Below are positions 34,377 to 42,840 of a stretch of 64,000 nucleotides of DNA, one piece after another. Origin of the DNA: Streptomyces sp. NBC_01439 (GTDB taxonomy: Bacteria > Actinomycetota > Actinomycetes > Streptomycetales > Streptomycetaceae); NCBI RefSeq assembly GCF_036227605.1, contig NZ_CP109487.1, positions 9,349,001 through 9,413,000 of the forward strand, written 5' to 3'. The translations under genes and the position numbers were made by a program. Below the pieces are notes generated by a model. It was given only the letters and a program-made list of their open reading frames with translations, made no database searches and was not told the DNA's origin. Every line of letters starts with the position of its first letter. Positions within the stretch are counted from its first letter, which is position 1.

Positions 34377-35021
34377 ATGCGCAACCGGACCAGACCCCCG
34401 CCCCCGCACGGCGCAGCCCCGCCGCTGAGGCCGGCGCCTCCGCCCCTCACACGCTGTGCCGCAGACCGCGATGCGTCCGACGCCCTGGACGACGGCATGC
34501 TGGCAGTACGGGCTTCCGAGGGAGATGAAGACGCCTTCGCCGTGCTGGTGCGTCGCCACAGCAGCCGCCTGCTCGCTCTCGCCCAGCACATCCTCGGCAA
34601 CCCGGCCGACGCCGAGGACGCCGTTCAGGAAGCCTTCCTCAGCGCCTGGAGACGGCTTCCGGAGTACCGCCACGGCGCTCTGTTCGGCACCTGGATGTAC
34701 CGGATCGTAACGAACCGCTGCCTCAACATCCTGCGCCATCGACCACGCCCCCTGCCCCTGGACAGCGTTCCGGAACCTGCCGCCTCAGACGCCGGCAGTT
34801 CCCCGCCCCGCGCGGCCGAGACGGATGCGGCCGCAGGTGCGCTCGCGCAAGCGCTGATGGAACTGCGCCCGGAGCTGCGCGCATGCTGGGTACTGCGGGA
34901 ACTGCACGGTCTGCACTACGAGGAAATCGCCTTGGTGGTCGGCAGCAGCGAGCAGACAGTGCGCGGCAGGCTCTCTCGCGCACGCGGCACCCTGATGGAG
35001 GCGATGCGCCCATGGCGCTAG
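34377..35021 (+). CDS. ECF-type RNA polymerase sigma factor
   Basis: A 214-residue protein. The first 40 residues are Pro/Arg-rich; a downstream ATG at 34497 is an alternative start. Region 2 is RHSSRLLALAQHILGNPADA and EDAVQEAFLSAWRRLPEYR, then FGTWMYRIVTNRCLNILRH. Region 4 is LMELRPELRACWVLRELHGL, HYEEIALVVGSSEQTVRGRL and SRARGTLMEAM. It overlaps the next gene, which carries a zinc anti-sigma motif, and is divergent from the Asp23 operon. Confidence 0.93.
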   Translation: MRNRTRPPPPHGAAPPLRPAPPPLTRCAADRDASDALDDGMLAVRASEGDEDAFAVLVRRHSSRLLALAQHILGNPADAEDAVQEAFLSAWRRLPEYRHGALFGTWMYRIVTNRCLNILRHRPRPLPLDSVPEPAASDAGSSPPRAAETDAAAGALAQALMELRPELRACWVLRELHGLHYEEIALVVGSSEQTVRGRLSRARGTLMEAMRPWR

Positions 35022-35677
35022 ACGACCCGCACCTCACCTGCTCGGACGCGTCCATGAACGCGAGCGCCGCAAGGACCGACACCCCTCTCGACTCCGGCAC
35101 GCAGATGCCAGCCGAACTCCTGGCCTGCGGGCACCCTCTCAGCCGCTCCTGGCGGCAGTCCCGCGATTCAGCCGACCCGCACAGCAGCAGCTGCCAGCCC
35201 TGCCAAGAGGCCGTGGCAGTGCTGGAAGCTCTGACCCGGGCCACGCGCAGCCTGCGCGCTGCGCGACAGCCTGACGGCCACCGTCTGACCGGTCGGGTCA
35301 TAGACGCGGTGGGGGCGGAGATACGGCTCGGGGCCACGCTCCTGCTGGATGATCCCGATCACGATCTGCGTATCGGCGAGACCGCTGCGGCGAAAGCACT
35401 GCGCAGAGCCGCCGACAGTGTGCCCGGCGCCTGCGCCGCGAGCTGCCGGCTGACGCCCGCCCCCGATCGTCCCGCCGTCCACGTCGTCGCACTCACGATG
35501 GCAGCCGCGCTGGACCAGCCTTTGCGGGAGCGGGCCGAGAAAGTACGACAGGCCGTTCTCTATGCCGCTGAGCACATCCTCGGTCTCGCGGTCACATCCG
35601 TCGATCTCACGATCAACTCCGTGCTAGAACACTCGCACATGTCGAGTGGCGAGCGGCCCGAAGGGAGCGAACATTGA
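35012..35677 (+). CDS. candidate zinc anti-sigma factor with Asp23-like C-terminus
   Basis: A 221-residue protein whose ATG overlaps the sigma stop by 10 bases. Residues 30-65 contain CGHPLSRSW, then DPHSSSCQPCQEA, an HX3CX2C motif as in zinc-associated anti-sigma (ZAS) domains. The following helix VAVLEALTRATRSLRA also fits. Residues 85-215 instead resemble Asp23 (LTGRVIDAVGAEIRLGATLL, VRQAVLYAAEHILGLAVTSV). No membrane helix. This combination would couple sigma inhibition to an envelope-stress domain; the anti-sigma role is inferred from motif and position. Confidence 0.68.
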   Translation: MALDDPHLTCSDASMNASAARTDTPLDSGTQMPAELLACGHPLSRSWRQSRDSADPHSSSCQPCQEAVAVLEALTRATRSLRAARQPDGHRLTGRVIDAVGAEIRLGATLLLDDPDHDLRIGETAAAKALRRAADSVPGACAASCRLTPAPDRPAVHVVALTMAAALDQPLRERAEKVRQAVLYAAEHILGLAVTSVDLTINSVLEHSHMSSGERPEGSEH

Positions 35678-36030
35678 CCGACTCCGACCGCGAAGACATC
35701 CATGAAGCTGCAGCGGCAGCAGCCCTCGGCGTTCCAGGGGTAGCCGCACTCCAACCCTCACCAGCCAGCACGCTGGTCACGGCCCTCCTCCCGAAACAGA
35801 CGGCGACCACCGCTGGTACCCCCGCCAGCTGGACACTCGGGCTCCAATCCGAGTACACACCGGCCGGTTGGGACATCGAAGTGCGCTGCATCCTGCACGC
35901 TGACCGCCGCGCCGTCGACGTCGCCCGAGAAGTACGCGAAGCTGTGCGCAGCGCAATCACCGGCTACCTCGTTCGCCGCGGTGAAAACGAGCCCGTCACA
36001 GTCCGGGTGACAGTCACTCGAACCGTCTGA
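35674..36030 (+). CDS. Asp23-like protein
   Basis: A 118-residue protein with TTG start overlapping the previous stop (TTGA). EAAAAAALGVPGVAALQPSP, YTPAGWDIEVRCILHADRRA, VREAVRSAITGYLVR and the final VTVRVTVTRTV follow the helix-strand order of short Asp23/Gls24 relatives. Third gene of the sigma operon, translationally coupled. Confidence 0.72.
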   Translation: MTDSDREDIHEAAAAAALGVPGVAALQPSPASTLVTALLPKQTATTAGTPASWTLGLQSEYTPAGWDIEVRCILHADRRAVDVAREVREAVRSAITGYLVRRGENEPVTVRVTVTRTV

Positions 36031-36410
36031 TCGCCCGAGACGGCGTGCCTCTGCGGGCCCGTGGCCAGGTGACCGCAGTCGCTCGCGAGCAGACGGCATC
36101 GCTACCTTCGACGGCAGAGACCACAACAGGTGTCGTCCATCGCTGGGTCGCGCCGAGCCTGCTCGGTTGGTCGGCTTCCTGTTCCAGCCCTTCAGGGTTT
36201 CGCCCAGGTCGCGACTGGTGGGGTCTGCCTCGCCGGAATCCGCCCTCCCGGTGGCGCCCTCTCGGTGGGTGACGTGCCCGAGGCCACCTCGGATCCAGGT
36301 CTGACCGGGCGGTCCGCGAAGAGTAGGCCGCCAAGCGGCGGCTAGGCGCAGCACAGCCCCGGCCGACCTGCCGGAAGGGTGGGACCGGCCTTCGCGGCGA
36401 GGAGGCAGAC
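36031..36410. other. no supported gene
   Basis: About 380 bases between the sigma operon and DUF6480; it holds that gene's upstream region and no recognised frame. Confidence 0.5.
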
Positions 36411-36638
36411 ATGTCCGCACATGTTCCAGGCCCAGGCCCGCAGAACACACCCCAACCGTACGGCGGCGGTGTACCGCCGGGCGAGACTCCGCCAGGCGAG
36501 TCGAGCACCGGCTCCGGCGCGGGTCCCTACCGCCCCCTGACGCGGGGCTGGGGCAAGGGTCCCCTCCTGGTGATCTGCCTGGTGGCCCTGGCCTGCGCCC
36601 TCTTCTTCCTTGCCTACGCCGTCATGCTGAACGTCTGA
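36411..36638 (+). CDS. DUF6480-family small membrane protein
   Basis: A 75-residue protein from ATG 36411 after GAGGAGG. The signature PYGGGVPPGETPPGESST is followed by RGWGKGPLLVICLVALACAL and FFLAYAVMLNV, one C-terminal transmembrane helix. Typical of DUF6480; function unknown, found widely as a single small gene. Confidence 0.9.
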   Translation: MSAHVPGPGPQNTPQPYGGGVPPGETPPGESSTGSGAGPYRPLTRGWGKGPLLVICLVALACALFFLAYAVMLNV

Positions 36639-37241
36639 GCGGTCCCGACGGGGCCGGCACGGCCGGCTGCGCTTGTCTCACGCGGAGAAACGAGGGCAGG
36701 CACGCGGTCGTGCACCCGCCTCGCGGCGAAGGAGACGATCACGTCCTCAGGTCCTGCGCCACACGCGACGTCCTCCCACTTGGCAGCCCATGGTGCCGAT
36801 TGCTGCCGGTCCGCCCCGCGAAGGCCGTGCCCAAACACGTGGCCGAGGACTTCGAACGCTCCCTGAGCGACTGCGGACGAGCCGATGCGGCGGAGCCGGG
36901 CTGTCGGCTTGCAGAGTAGGGCTTCGAGCCCCGTCCCTGCGCGCAGTGACGGTTCCGCTTGCGTTGCTGGAACAGCTCGCAGGCCGCATGCCGGACGGTC
37001 CGCCCGCCCAGTGGTGATCCGGGCGTGCTTGGGCACAGCGTCAGGGTTCACGCCGGGGATCGGGCGGACCAGGGCGGCGGCGGTCACCCCCGCGATGTAA
37101 TCGACCGGCCCGACGCCGCCCACCAGCATCTGCCACAGGTCAAACGCCCCTGCGATACCGGCAAAGTCAGGGGGCCGCCGCGCAGAATCCGCGTGGCGGC
37201 CGCCGGTGCGCCGGGCCTCCGGCCCCAGAGGCACGGGTTCC
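36639..37241. other. no secure gene
   Basis: About 600 bases. A minus frame from 37315 to 36614 contains a plausible stretch (DLWQMLVGGVGPVDYIAGVT, PGVNPDAVPKHARITTG) but has no recognised family and an irregular remainder. It may be a degraded gene. Confidence 0.35.
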
Positions 37242-37643
37242 TCAACCGGCCAGGGCGACGAGCCTTCGGTACTCGAGCTGGTCGGTCCGTCTGGCGGTGA
37301 GGTGGACGTGGACATCGGCGAGGTACTCCTTCAGGGCGCTGTACCCGGCCGTGTACTCCTCCTCCTGCTCACTGGCGTCCGGCGGCATCCAGAAGATCAG
37401 CAGCTGCGCGTTCCTTCGCGTGCCCTCAGTGCTGGCAAAGGACAGCTCATGGAGGACCAGCCGCGGTTCGTCCCCAGGCAGGGCCTGTACCAACTCGTCA
37501 TGGGTCAGGTTCCCCTCGATCTCTGCGACCAGGACGCCCGGGACATCCGCGTAGCGAAGGGTCACGGTGTTGACCTCCCGCTTCTCCCGCAGATGGTGCA
37601 GGGCAGCAAGAGAGCTTTCCGAAAGGGCGATCGGGCTGCTCAC
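37242..37643 (-). CDS. cofilin/ADF-homology-like protein
   Basis: A 133-residue protein from ATG 37643. N-terminus SPIALSESSLAALHHLREKR and VNTVTLRYADVPGVLVAEIE resembles the start of cofilins. LPGDEPRLVLHELSFASTEG, RRNAQLLIFWMPPDA, YSALKEYLADVHVHLTARRT and DQLEYRRLVAL follow the order of the ADF-H fold: the DFEY-like strand, the F-x-W-x-P-D motif, the long actin-side helix, and the G-V-x-x-D/L-E-like end. Length fits (about 140). The basic patch before the long helix (VRSKM in yeast cofilin) is acidic here (SEQEEEY), so eukaryotic-type actin binding is doubtful. No membrane helix; monocistronic. Confidence 0.72.
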   Translation of the reverse strand: MSSPIALSESSLAALHHLREKREVNTVTLRYADVPGVLVAEIEGNLTHDELVQALPGDEPRLVLHELSFASTEGTRRNAQLLIFWMPPDASEQEEEYTAGYSALKEYLADVHVHLTARRTDQLEYRRLVALAG

Positions 37644-37801
37644 AGACGTCTCACCTCGGCGTTGGTCAGGACCTGGGATTCAGGGCGGCAAGGGTGCTGT
37701 CACCGTGTCCTGCCGAGCGAGAGGAGGTCCCGGTGCTGGTGGCTACGGGTTCGACGGGCGGGCGGCCGGGAAGGCCGCTGCACGGGCCGGCCGGGGGCGG
37801 T

Positions 37802-38077
37802 TCAGGTGTGGAGGCGGCTGTTGGTGCCGTCGTGGCTGTCGGCGTGTTCGTCGTCGAACCAGTAGTCGCCGGCCGCGAGGTAGCGGAAGGAGTGTGCGCT
37901 GTGGGCGGGGAGCGCGACGGTTGCGGCGCGGGTGCCGTCCCCGCGGGGCTCCAGGGGGTGGGCGGCGGGGTTCCAGTGGTTGAAGTCTCCGACGACACTG
38001 ACGGGGCCGTCCGGAGTGTCCTCGGGCAGGATGAAAGTGACCTTCGTACGGCCCTTGAGCCGCTTGCGTTCGAGCAC
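37802..38077 (-). CDS. isolated CBM48/isoamylase N-terminal domain protein
   Basis: A 91-residue protein from GTG 38077: MLERKRLKGRTKVTFILPED, PVSVVGDFNHWNPAAHPLEP and FRYLAAGDYWFDDEHADSHD. FNHW and the Y/F-x-Y-L strand are the glycogen-binding early-set signature of branching enzymes and AMPK. No catalytic domain follows; such stand-alone CBM48 proteins are common in Streptomyces. It probably binds alpha-glucans. A truncated copy is at 29665. Confidence 0.85.
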   Translation of the reverse strand: MLERKRLKGRTKVTFILPEDTPDGPVSVVGDFNHWNPAAHPLEPRGDGTRAATVALPAHSAHSFRYLAAGDYWFDDEHADSHDGTNSRLHT

Positions 38078-38423
38078 GGAAAAGACTCCAGCCACGAGGA
38101 TGGGGAACCGGCCCGTGCATCCTCGCGCCGATGCGCGTGCAGTGTGGTGGTACAGCGCCGTGGGGTGGGTGGAGGTCACCCGGGTGGCCGCGAGCCGTCG
38201 GCCTGGCCCGACCTTTTCCGACGCGGGTGTTCTGACCCTGCGCATCCCGCTCGCCGGGCGCGCCGAGCCCCGCAAGATCAGCATCGGCGCGCGACCGACG
38301 GCAAGCAGCTCTCCGGCTGAACCTGCCCGCATCAGTCGGCACGGAGGCGGGAAGAGCCGATCCCCCTGCGGCACCCCGCCCTCCGCACCTGTTGGACGCT
38401 TCACCCCTTCAGGGAGGTGACGT
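38078..38423. other. no supported gene
   Basis: About 350 bases between divergent genes. Probably promoter region; no recognised frame. Confidence 0.45.
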
Positions 38424-38771
38424 GATGCCGGTACGCAGGTAATCGTTCCTGGCTCACGTCCGGGAGCGCGGCGAGTACGAGACCACAGAAGGGCCGATCG
38501 CGCTGTCTGCGTCGTCCTGGCTCTGCTGGGCGCCCGTCTGGTGGGCACCGTGCGGGCCGAGATCGCCGCCCTGCTCCCCGAAACGTGCGCCTTGATCCTT
38601 CTGAACCCGTTGCCGGCCGCGGAGCCGCTCTCGCCGGACCGGTTCGTCCGCGCGACCGCGGCCTGGATCGAGGGCGTCACTGCCCGGCCTTCTGCTCACC
38701 ACACAGCTGACCATTCCCTCTTCGGTGGAAAGCCTTGCAGACCCTCGTATGGCCGCTGGAAGCCTTCGTAA
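38424..38771 (+). pseudogene. DUF2267-family protein with early stop and frameshift
   Basis: ATG 38424 after GGGAGGTGACG gives MPVRR, then TAA where the family has a Tyr. SFLAHVRERGEYETTE follows in the same frame. Near 38491 one base is missing and the frame continues ADRAVCVVLALLGARLVGTV, IAALLPETCALILLNPLPAA and LSPDRFVRATAAWIEG. Together these match Streptomyces DUF2267 proteins of about 130 residues. The C-terminus past 38690 is unclear. Confidence 0.68.
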
Positions 38772-39086
38772 ACAGACGGGCCGCCACTGCCGCGTTCGGA
38801 GGTCGCGAGGAGTCGCCGGAGGATTTCGGGCCGGCCGCCTCCGGGCGGCCTTCTCATGCGGGGGAGTCCGCTGTCGTACAGCACACGGAGGCCCTCGACG
38901 TCAGCAACACTTCGGGAGGCACCCACCGCCGCCCTGAACGCATCCGGCTCCGGGTACGTCCAAGCACGAGATGGAGATCGTCGTCAGGCTGAATGAGCCG
39001 CGTCCGCGGGGGCAGCCGCAGCATGTCGGCGAAAGCGCTGATGCCGCGGCTGAGGAGCGCGGTCCCGCTGACCCCGGAGGTAGACG
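38772..39086. other. no supported gene
   Basis: About 315 bases before the methyltransferase gene. One open plus frame (QTLVWPLEAFVNRR) is not recognised. Confidence 0.4.
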
Positions 39087-39773
39087 ATGCCGAGTACGGC
39101 CCTGTCCCTGGACGTGCTGCCTCCCGGTTTGATCGCGCTGCCGACGGTATACCGGCCACAGGCAGACACCCGGCTTCTCGCCGCTTCACTGGCCCGTGAG
39201 GCGCTCGGGCCCGGGACGGACGTCCTGGAGATCGGCACCGGCACGGGTGCTCTCGCCCTGCACGCGGCCGGCCGCGGTGCCAGGGTGACAGCGGTCGACG
39301 TATCCGCGATGGCCGTGGCCACGGCACGCATGAACGCCTGGCTGCACCGGCTACCCCTGCGCGTTCTGCACGGCGACTTCGCGACACGCACCGAAGGGCA
39401 ACGCTTCGATCTGGTGGTCGCAAACCCGCCCTACGTACCCGCCCCGGACACGCGGCTGCCGTCGCGGGGCCCCGAGCGGGCCTGGGACGCGGGCCCGGAC
39501 GGGCGGACGGTCATCGACCGCATATGTGCCCAGCTCCCTTCCCTGCTGCGCCCCGGCGGCGCGCTGCTCATGGTGCACTCCGGCCTGTGCGGTGCCGAGG
39601 AGACACTCTCCCTTCTGGCCCGCAGGGGGCTGATCGCGGACATCGCGGACAGAGCCTGCGTACCGTGGGGTCCCGTCCTGCGCTCCCGACGGGCCTGGCT
39701 CGAGGCACGGGGCCTGGCAGCTGAGGCCGAGGAGCAGGAAGAACTCGTGACGATCCGGGCTCAGCGCCTTTGA
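39087..39773 (+). CDS. HemK2/MTQ2-type class I methyltransferase
   Basis: A 228-residue protein from ATG 39087 after a GGAGG site. SAM-binding motif I is DVLEIGTGTGALALHAAGRG, motif II ARVTAVDVSAMAVATARMNA, and the catalytic NPPY in FDLVVANPPYVPAPDTRLPS, with SRGPERAWDAGPDGRTVIDR typical of HemK-related N5-glutamine methyltransferases. Related Streptomyces loci pair it with an iron-containing redox enzyme; a fragment of such an enzyme lies at 47911. Substrate unknown. Confidence 0.9.
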   Translation: MPSTALSLDVLPPGLIALPTVYRPQADTRLLAASLAREALGPGTDVLEIGTGTGALALHAAGRGARVTAVDVSAMAVATARMNAWLHRLPLRVLHGDFATRTEGQRFDLVVANPPYVPAPDTRLPSRGPERAWDAGPDGRTVIDRICAQLPSLLRPGGALLMVHSGLCGAEETLSLLARRGLIADIADRACVPWGPVLRSRRAWLEARGLAAEAEEQEELVTIRAQRL

Positions 39774-40226
39774 GGCACCAGCACGTGAGCTTCCGCCCAG
39801 CCCGGGGCTTCTTATGACGTGATCGTGCGGTCCCGGCCGCGGCCGGACTGCGAAGGGTGCGGCCGAGGCGGCACGGGTGCGTCACATCGGGGCGGGAAAC
39901 CGTTCCCGGACGCGGTGGGCGTCGGCGCCTGCGCCGGGCAGGCTCGCGAACACCAGCGCGTCGAACTCGACCGAGCGCGCGGTGGCGAGGGCGCGCGGGA
40001 CGGTGGCTGCCCTCGGCCCGCCGGGGCGACGCCTGTCGCCCCGCAGCCGTGTACCCGCTGAGGCGGGTGCCAGACGGGCCGGGGAAACGGGACAGCCCAG
40101 AATGACGACAGGGCGAGCCGTACGCCGAGCAGGCCACCTCGTTGCATGGTCGCCCGGCGTCCGGCCGAACCGGAATGGACCCCTACGGCGGCCGGTAGGG
40201 CGGCCGATTGCGGGTAGACGCCGGGC
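39774..40226. other. no intact gene; possible catalase C-terminal fragment
   Basis: On the minus strand, 39882 to about 40010 reads PRALATARSVEFDALVFASL then PGAGADAHRVRERF, like the flavodoxin-like tail of large catalases (compare TRSVEFDAVLLAGVPAAGAD near 25980). Nothing else is recognised. Confidence 0.4.
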
Positions 40227-40469
40227 ATGACTGCCATCGAACCCCTCGCTGCAGAAGCACAGCCGTCCCTCTTTCTCATCGCCGCCGGAGTGGTTCTGGT
40301 CGTCCTGCTGATCGGCGCGTTCTGGTACGGCAGCCGGCGGCGGCGCCGCGCCATTGCCCCGCCCCGGCCAGCTGAGCAGAACCCCCTGATGCAGCGCCGC
40401 GAGGACTCCTGGCAGACGCCGCAGGAGCATGCACGCGAAGAGGAGAAGCATCGGTATCCCCACCCGTGA
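40227..40469 (+). CDS. DUF6479-family membrane protein
   Basis: An 80-residue protein from ATG 40227. A short head (MTAIEPLAAEAQ) is followed by one transmembrane helix, LFLIAAGVVLVVLLIGAFWY, basic SRRRRRA and the conserved RREDSWQTPQEHAREEEKHR. It is the intact paralogue of 24154-24387. Function unknown. Confidence 0.85.
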   Translation: MTAIEPLAAEAQPSLFLIAAGVVLVVLLIGAFWYGSRRRRRAIAPPRPAEQNPLMQRREDSWQTPQEHAREEEKHRYPHP

Positions 40470-40807
40470 CTCCCGCGCATCGGCCGCGTGCTGGTTCCTT
40501 CGGCGGACACGTGGCCGATGCGCCGGCGAGCGAGCTGGTGCAACGTGCGCCTGCCGCCCGCCAGTCACGCGACCGCCTGATGAGCCACCCGAGTACGCCC
40601 AGCGGGGTGAGGCGCGCCGACCGTCAGTATGGGGCGGGCGTGTAAGCCTTTGCCGTAACGAGGGGCGTGCGGCGGGGCAGGGGGTGGCTGGTGACCGGTC
40701 TGGGAGCGCTCCGTGCAGTTCTGTTGCCGGACCGGTCATTTCGACGAAGGGGGTCGTGCAGTCGGCGCGGTTGTCGGAGTTCGAGTGACCGCGCTGTTCG
40801 GCCTTGC
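40470..40807. other. no supported gene
   Basis: About 340 bases downstream of the DoxX-like gene and DUF6479 gene; no recognised frame. Confidence 0.45.
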
Positions 40808-41347
40808 TCAGTGGGAGCCGGTGAGGGAGGCTGCGATGGCCTTGGCGTGGTGCGCCGTACTTGCGGCGGCCGCTTCGACCGGGCGGCGGACGGCCTTGAC
40901 GGGGTGCCGGTGGTCGAGTGCGTGCCGGGAGCGGTAGGCGAGCGAGGGTTTGCCATGGGTGTCTGCGGCGGCGATGAGGAGCCCTCCCAGTGCGGAGAGG
41001 TCGGTCAGGAAAAGAGCGCGCTGCCGGGCGCGCTCCTCCGGATCCTCCACCGTCCAGAAGGCATGAGTGGTGAGGGAAGTCGGTACCAGCGTGGCAGCGA
41101 GCGTGAGCGCGGCCAGGCGTGGCGCACGCCCCGTCGCGAACAGCAGACCCGCAGTGGTCTGGATCGCGCCGGTGACGCGTACCAGCTGGAGCGGATCCCC
41201 GGCGAGGGCGGGGATCCGCTTCCCGACCGCCCGGACGACGGGTCGGGTGGCTTCGGCGGCGGCCTCGGGGCGGCGCAGGGTGCGTAGCCCGCCGGTGACG
41301 AGGGGGGCGGCGAGCATGGGGCGAGCGAGCTTTCGTAGGACAGTCAT
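40808..41347 (-). CDS. DoxX-family membrane protein
   Basis: A 179-residue protein from ATG 41347. It has MTVLRKLARPMLAAPLVTGG, LQLVRVTGAIQTTAGLLFAT, APRLAALTLAATLVPTSLTT and RALFLTDLSALGGLLIAAAD, about four membrane helices in the DoxX arrangement, then a His/Arg/Ala-rich cytoplasmic tail. Members act in thiosulfate/quinone or redox pathways elsewhere; here only the family is clear. Confidence 0.87.
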   Translation of the reverse strand: MTVLRKLARPMLAAPLVTGGLRTLRRPEAAAEATRPVVRAVGKRIPALAGDPLQLVRVTGAIQTTAGLLFATGRAPRLAALTLAATLVPTSLTTHAFWTVEDPEERARQRALFLTDLSALGGLLIAAADTHGKPSLAYRSRHALDHRHPVKAVRRPVEAAAASTAHHAKAIAASLTGSH

Positions 41348-41895
41348 GTCTTCCTGCTGCCCAAACCCGGCACGTCCACCCCCTCCGCATCAGCCTGGTG
41401 GCTGTCAGCCTGTTGGTTACCGCTCCGGGAGCACGGTCCCGGTGAAGAACGGCGCCGACCCGTTGAAGCCGGTCCTCCCGTGCGGCATCCACCCGCGCAC
41501 CACGGACCTCGTCCATGCGGCCCACGCGGACAGAACCCTCCCGCCGATCCGCTGATCCGCTGATCAGGCGGTGCCCGCATGGCCAATCGGTGCAGAGGTG
41601 CGGAGACCGGGGACCGTATTCGTCCGCCAGACTCCGTACCATGCCCAGCTTCTGCAGCCGTTGGCGCGGTTGCCGGCCATCTGTCCGGCCACATTGCGCC
41701 CGTCGCTGTCCGGCGGGCTCCCGGCCGCGGCCGAGGCCGGGCCGCCGCCCAGCGGCAGGCTGCCGCCCCGGCCAGGGGTACAGGCGCCGGTGGGGAGGGC
41801 GGTCTCGCGAGGAAGGGCGTGGTGGTGACGGGCAGGGCGGCAAGGTTCGAGCGCTCGCGTCCCAGCGTGGGGGCACAGGGCGGGGTGAGTGGGAA
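41348..41895. other. no supported gene
   Basis: About 550 bases upstream of the DoxX gene; Arg/Pro/Ser-rich shadows only. Confidence 0.45.
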
Positions 41896-41928
41896 GCCCC
41901 TGCCAGACCTGACGGGTCCGGCAGGGGC
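41896..41928 (-). terminator. hairpin after the emfourin-like gene
   Basis: GCCCCTGCC and GGCAGGGGC pair around a 15-base loop that itself contains AGACC/GGTCC pairing, about 45 bases past the stop at 41974. Confidence 0.65.
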
Positions 41929-41973
41929 CGGTGGCTGCGTGAGAGGTCGCTGAACGCTCTCTCGGGCGGATGG

Positions 41974-42261
41974 TCAGGCTGCAGCGGCCAGAATGGTGTC
42001 GATCAGCTGCCGCTGGTCCTCGGTGAGGTACGGATCCTGTAACTCCACCAGCTTGCTGTCGACGCGGATGACGTAGCTGAAGCCGTCCGGAACGGGGTCC
42101 TGCCCCGCAGGGATCTCACCGCTGAGTGCGCGCTCAGCGAGCTGCTCCAGCTCGGGCCCGTCCGCGCGGCACTCAGTTTCGAGCGAGGCAGTCTGCTCCC
42201 GGCCCGCATCGGCGACTCCCGGCGCCCGGGCATATGGCTGATACTGCCTGCCCTCGCACAT
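41974..42261 (-). CDS. emfourin-like (protealysin inhibitor family) protein
   Basis: A 95-residue protein from ATG 42261. The region DGPELEQLAERALSGEIPAG, PDGFSYVIRVDSKLVELQDP and YLTEDQRQLIDTILAAA fits the short emfourin family (about 90-110 residues). There the PDGFxYxIxVD motif lies at the inhibitory surface for M4 metalloproteases. The usual N-terminal GGFAG-type strand is not clear (YARAPGVADAGREQTASLET), so the start is uncertain. No protease gene is adjacent. Confidence 0.58.
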   Translation of the reverse strand: MCEGRQYQPYARAPGVADAGREQTASLETECRADGPELEQLAERALSGEIPAGQDPVPDGFSYVIRVDSKLVELQDPYLTEDQRQLIDTILAAAA

Positions 42262-42389
42262 GGTGACGCACGGCGCATTGTTGGGGGTGGCCCCGGCGGC
42301 TTCCCGGCGCCGGTGGGCGGTACGGCGGCGAGTCCGGAACGCTCCCGCTGCATCCGTGGCCGGTGCCGTTCGGACCGCTGTGGTGTCGG

Positions 42390-42716
42390 TCAGCTCCGCC
42401 GTGGCGTCCGGGTCGCGGGCGGGTCGTCGGCGAAGAGGGCGAGGAGCCCCTCGATGTCGCGGCCCGCTTCGGCGGGGTGGCGGAACTGTGCGCCGGGGCT
42501 GATGCGGTAGTGGTTGCGTCGTCCGTTGCGTACCCGGGTGAGGTATCCCTCCTGCTCCAGGTCCGCGACGATCGCCTGGACGGTCCGCTCGGTGAGCACG
42601 CAGGTCTCGGCGACCTCCCGCAGTCGTACTTCGGGGTTGCGGGCGAGAGCGAGCAGAACGCGGGCGTGGCTGGTCAGGAACGTCCACGACCCGCCGGTAA
42701 GTCCTTCGTGGCGCAC
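42390..42716 (-). CDS. MarR/winged-helix regulator
   Basis: A 108-residue protein from GTG 42716. SWTFLTSHARVLLALARNPE, VRLREVAETCVLTERTVQAI, VADLEQEGYLTRVRNGRRNH and YRISPGAQFRHP form a winged helix with a recognition helix at residues 40-60 and a basic wing. It is like small Streptomyces HTH proteins. It is divergent from the STAS gene across about 125 AT-richer bases, so it may regulate it. Confidence 0.85.
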   Translation of the reverse strand: MRHEGLTGGSWTFLTSHARVLLALARNPEVRLREVAETCVLTERTVQAIVADLEQEGYLTRVRNGRRNHYRISPGAQFRHPAEAGRDIEGLLALFADDPPATRTPRRS

Positions 42717-42840
42717 GCCTCCAGCATGCGCCCATTCTAGATATGCGTCCTGTTTTTCGTGTATTTCTTGACGTATATCGGATGGGCGCCGACGATGCTG
42801 GTGGAAGCGGAAACAGCCCCAGCACGTGTGGGGAGGCAGC

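Noticed and set aside
39882..41876. A minus-strand open frame of about 660 codons
   Set aside because: Most of it is Pro/Arg-rich and antisense to the DUF6479 gene; only the last 40 residues resemble a catalase tail, which is noted separately.
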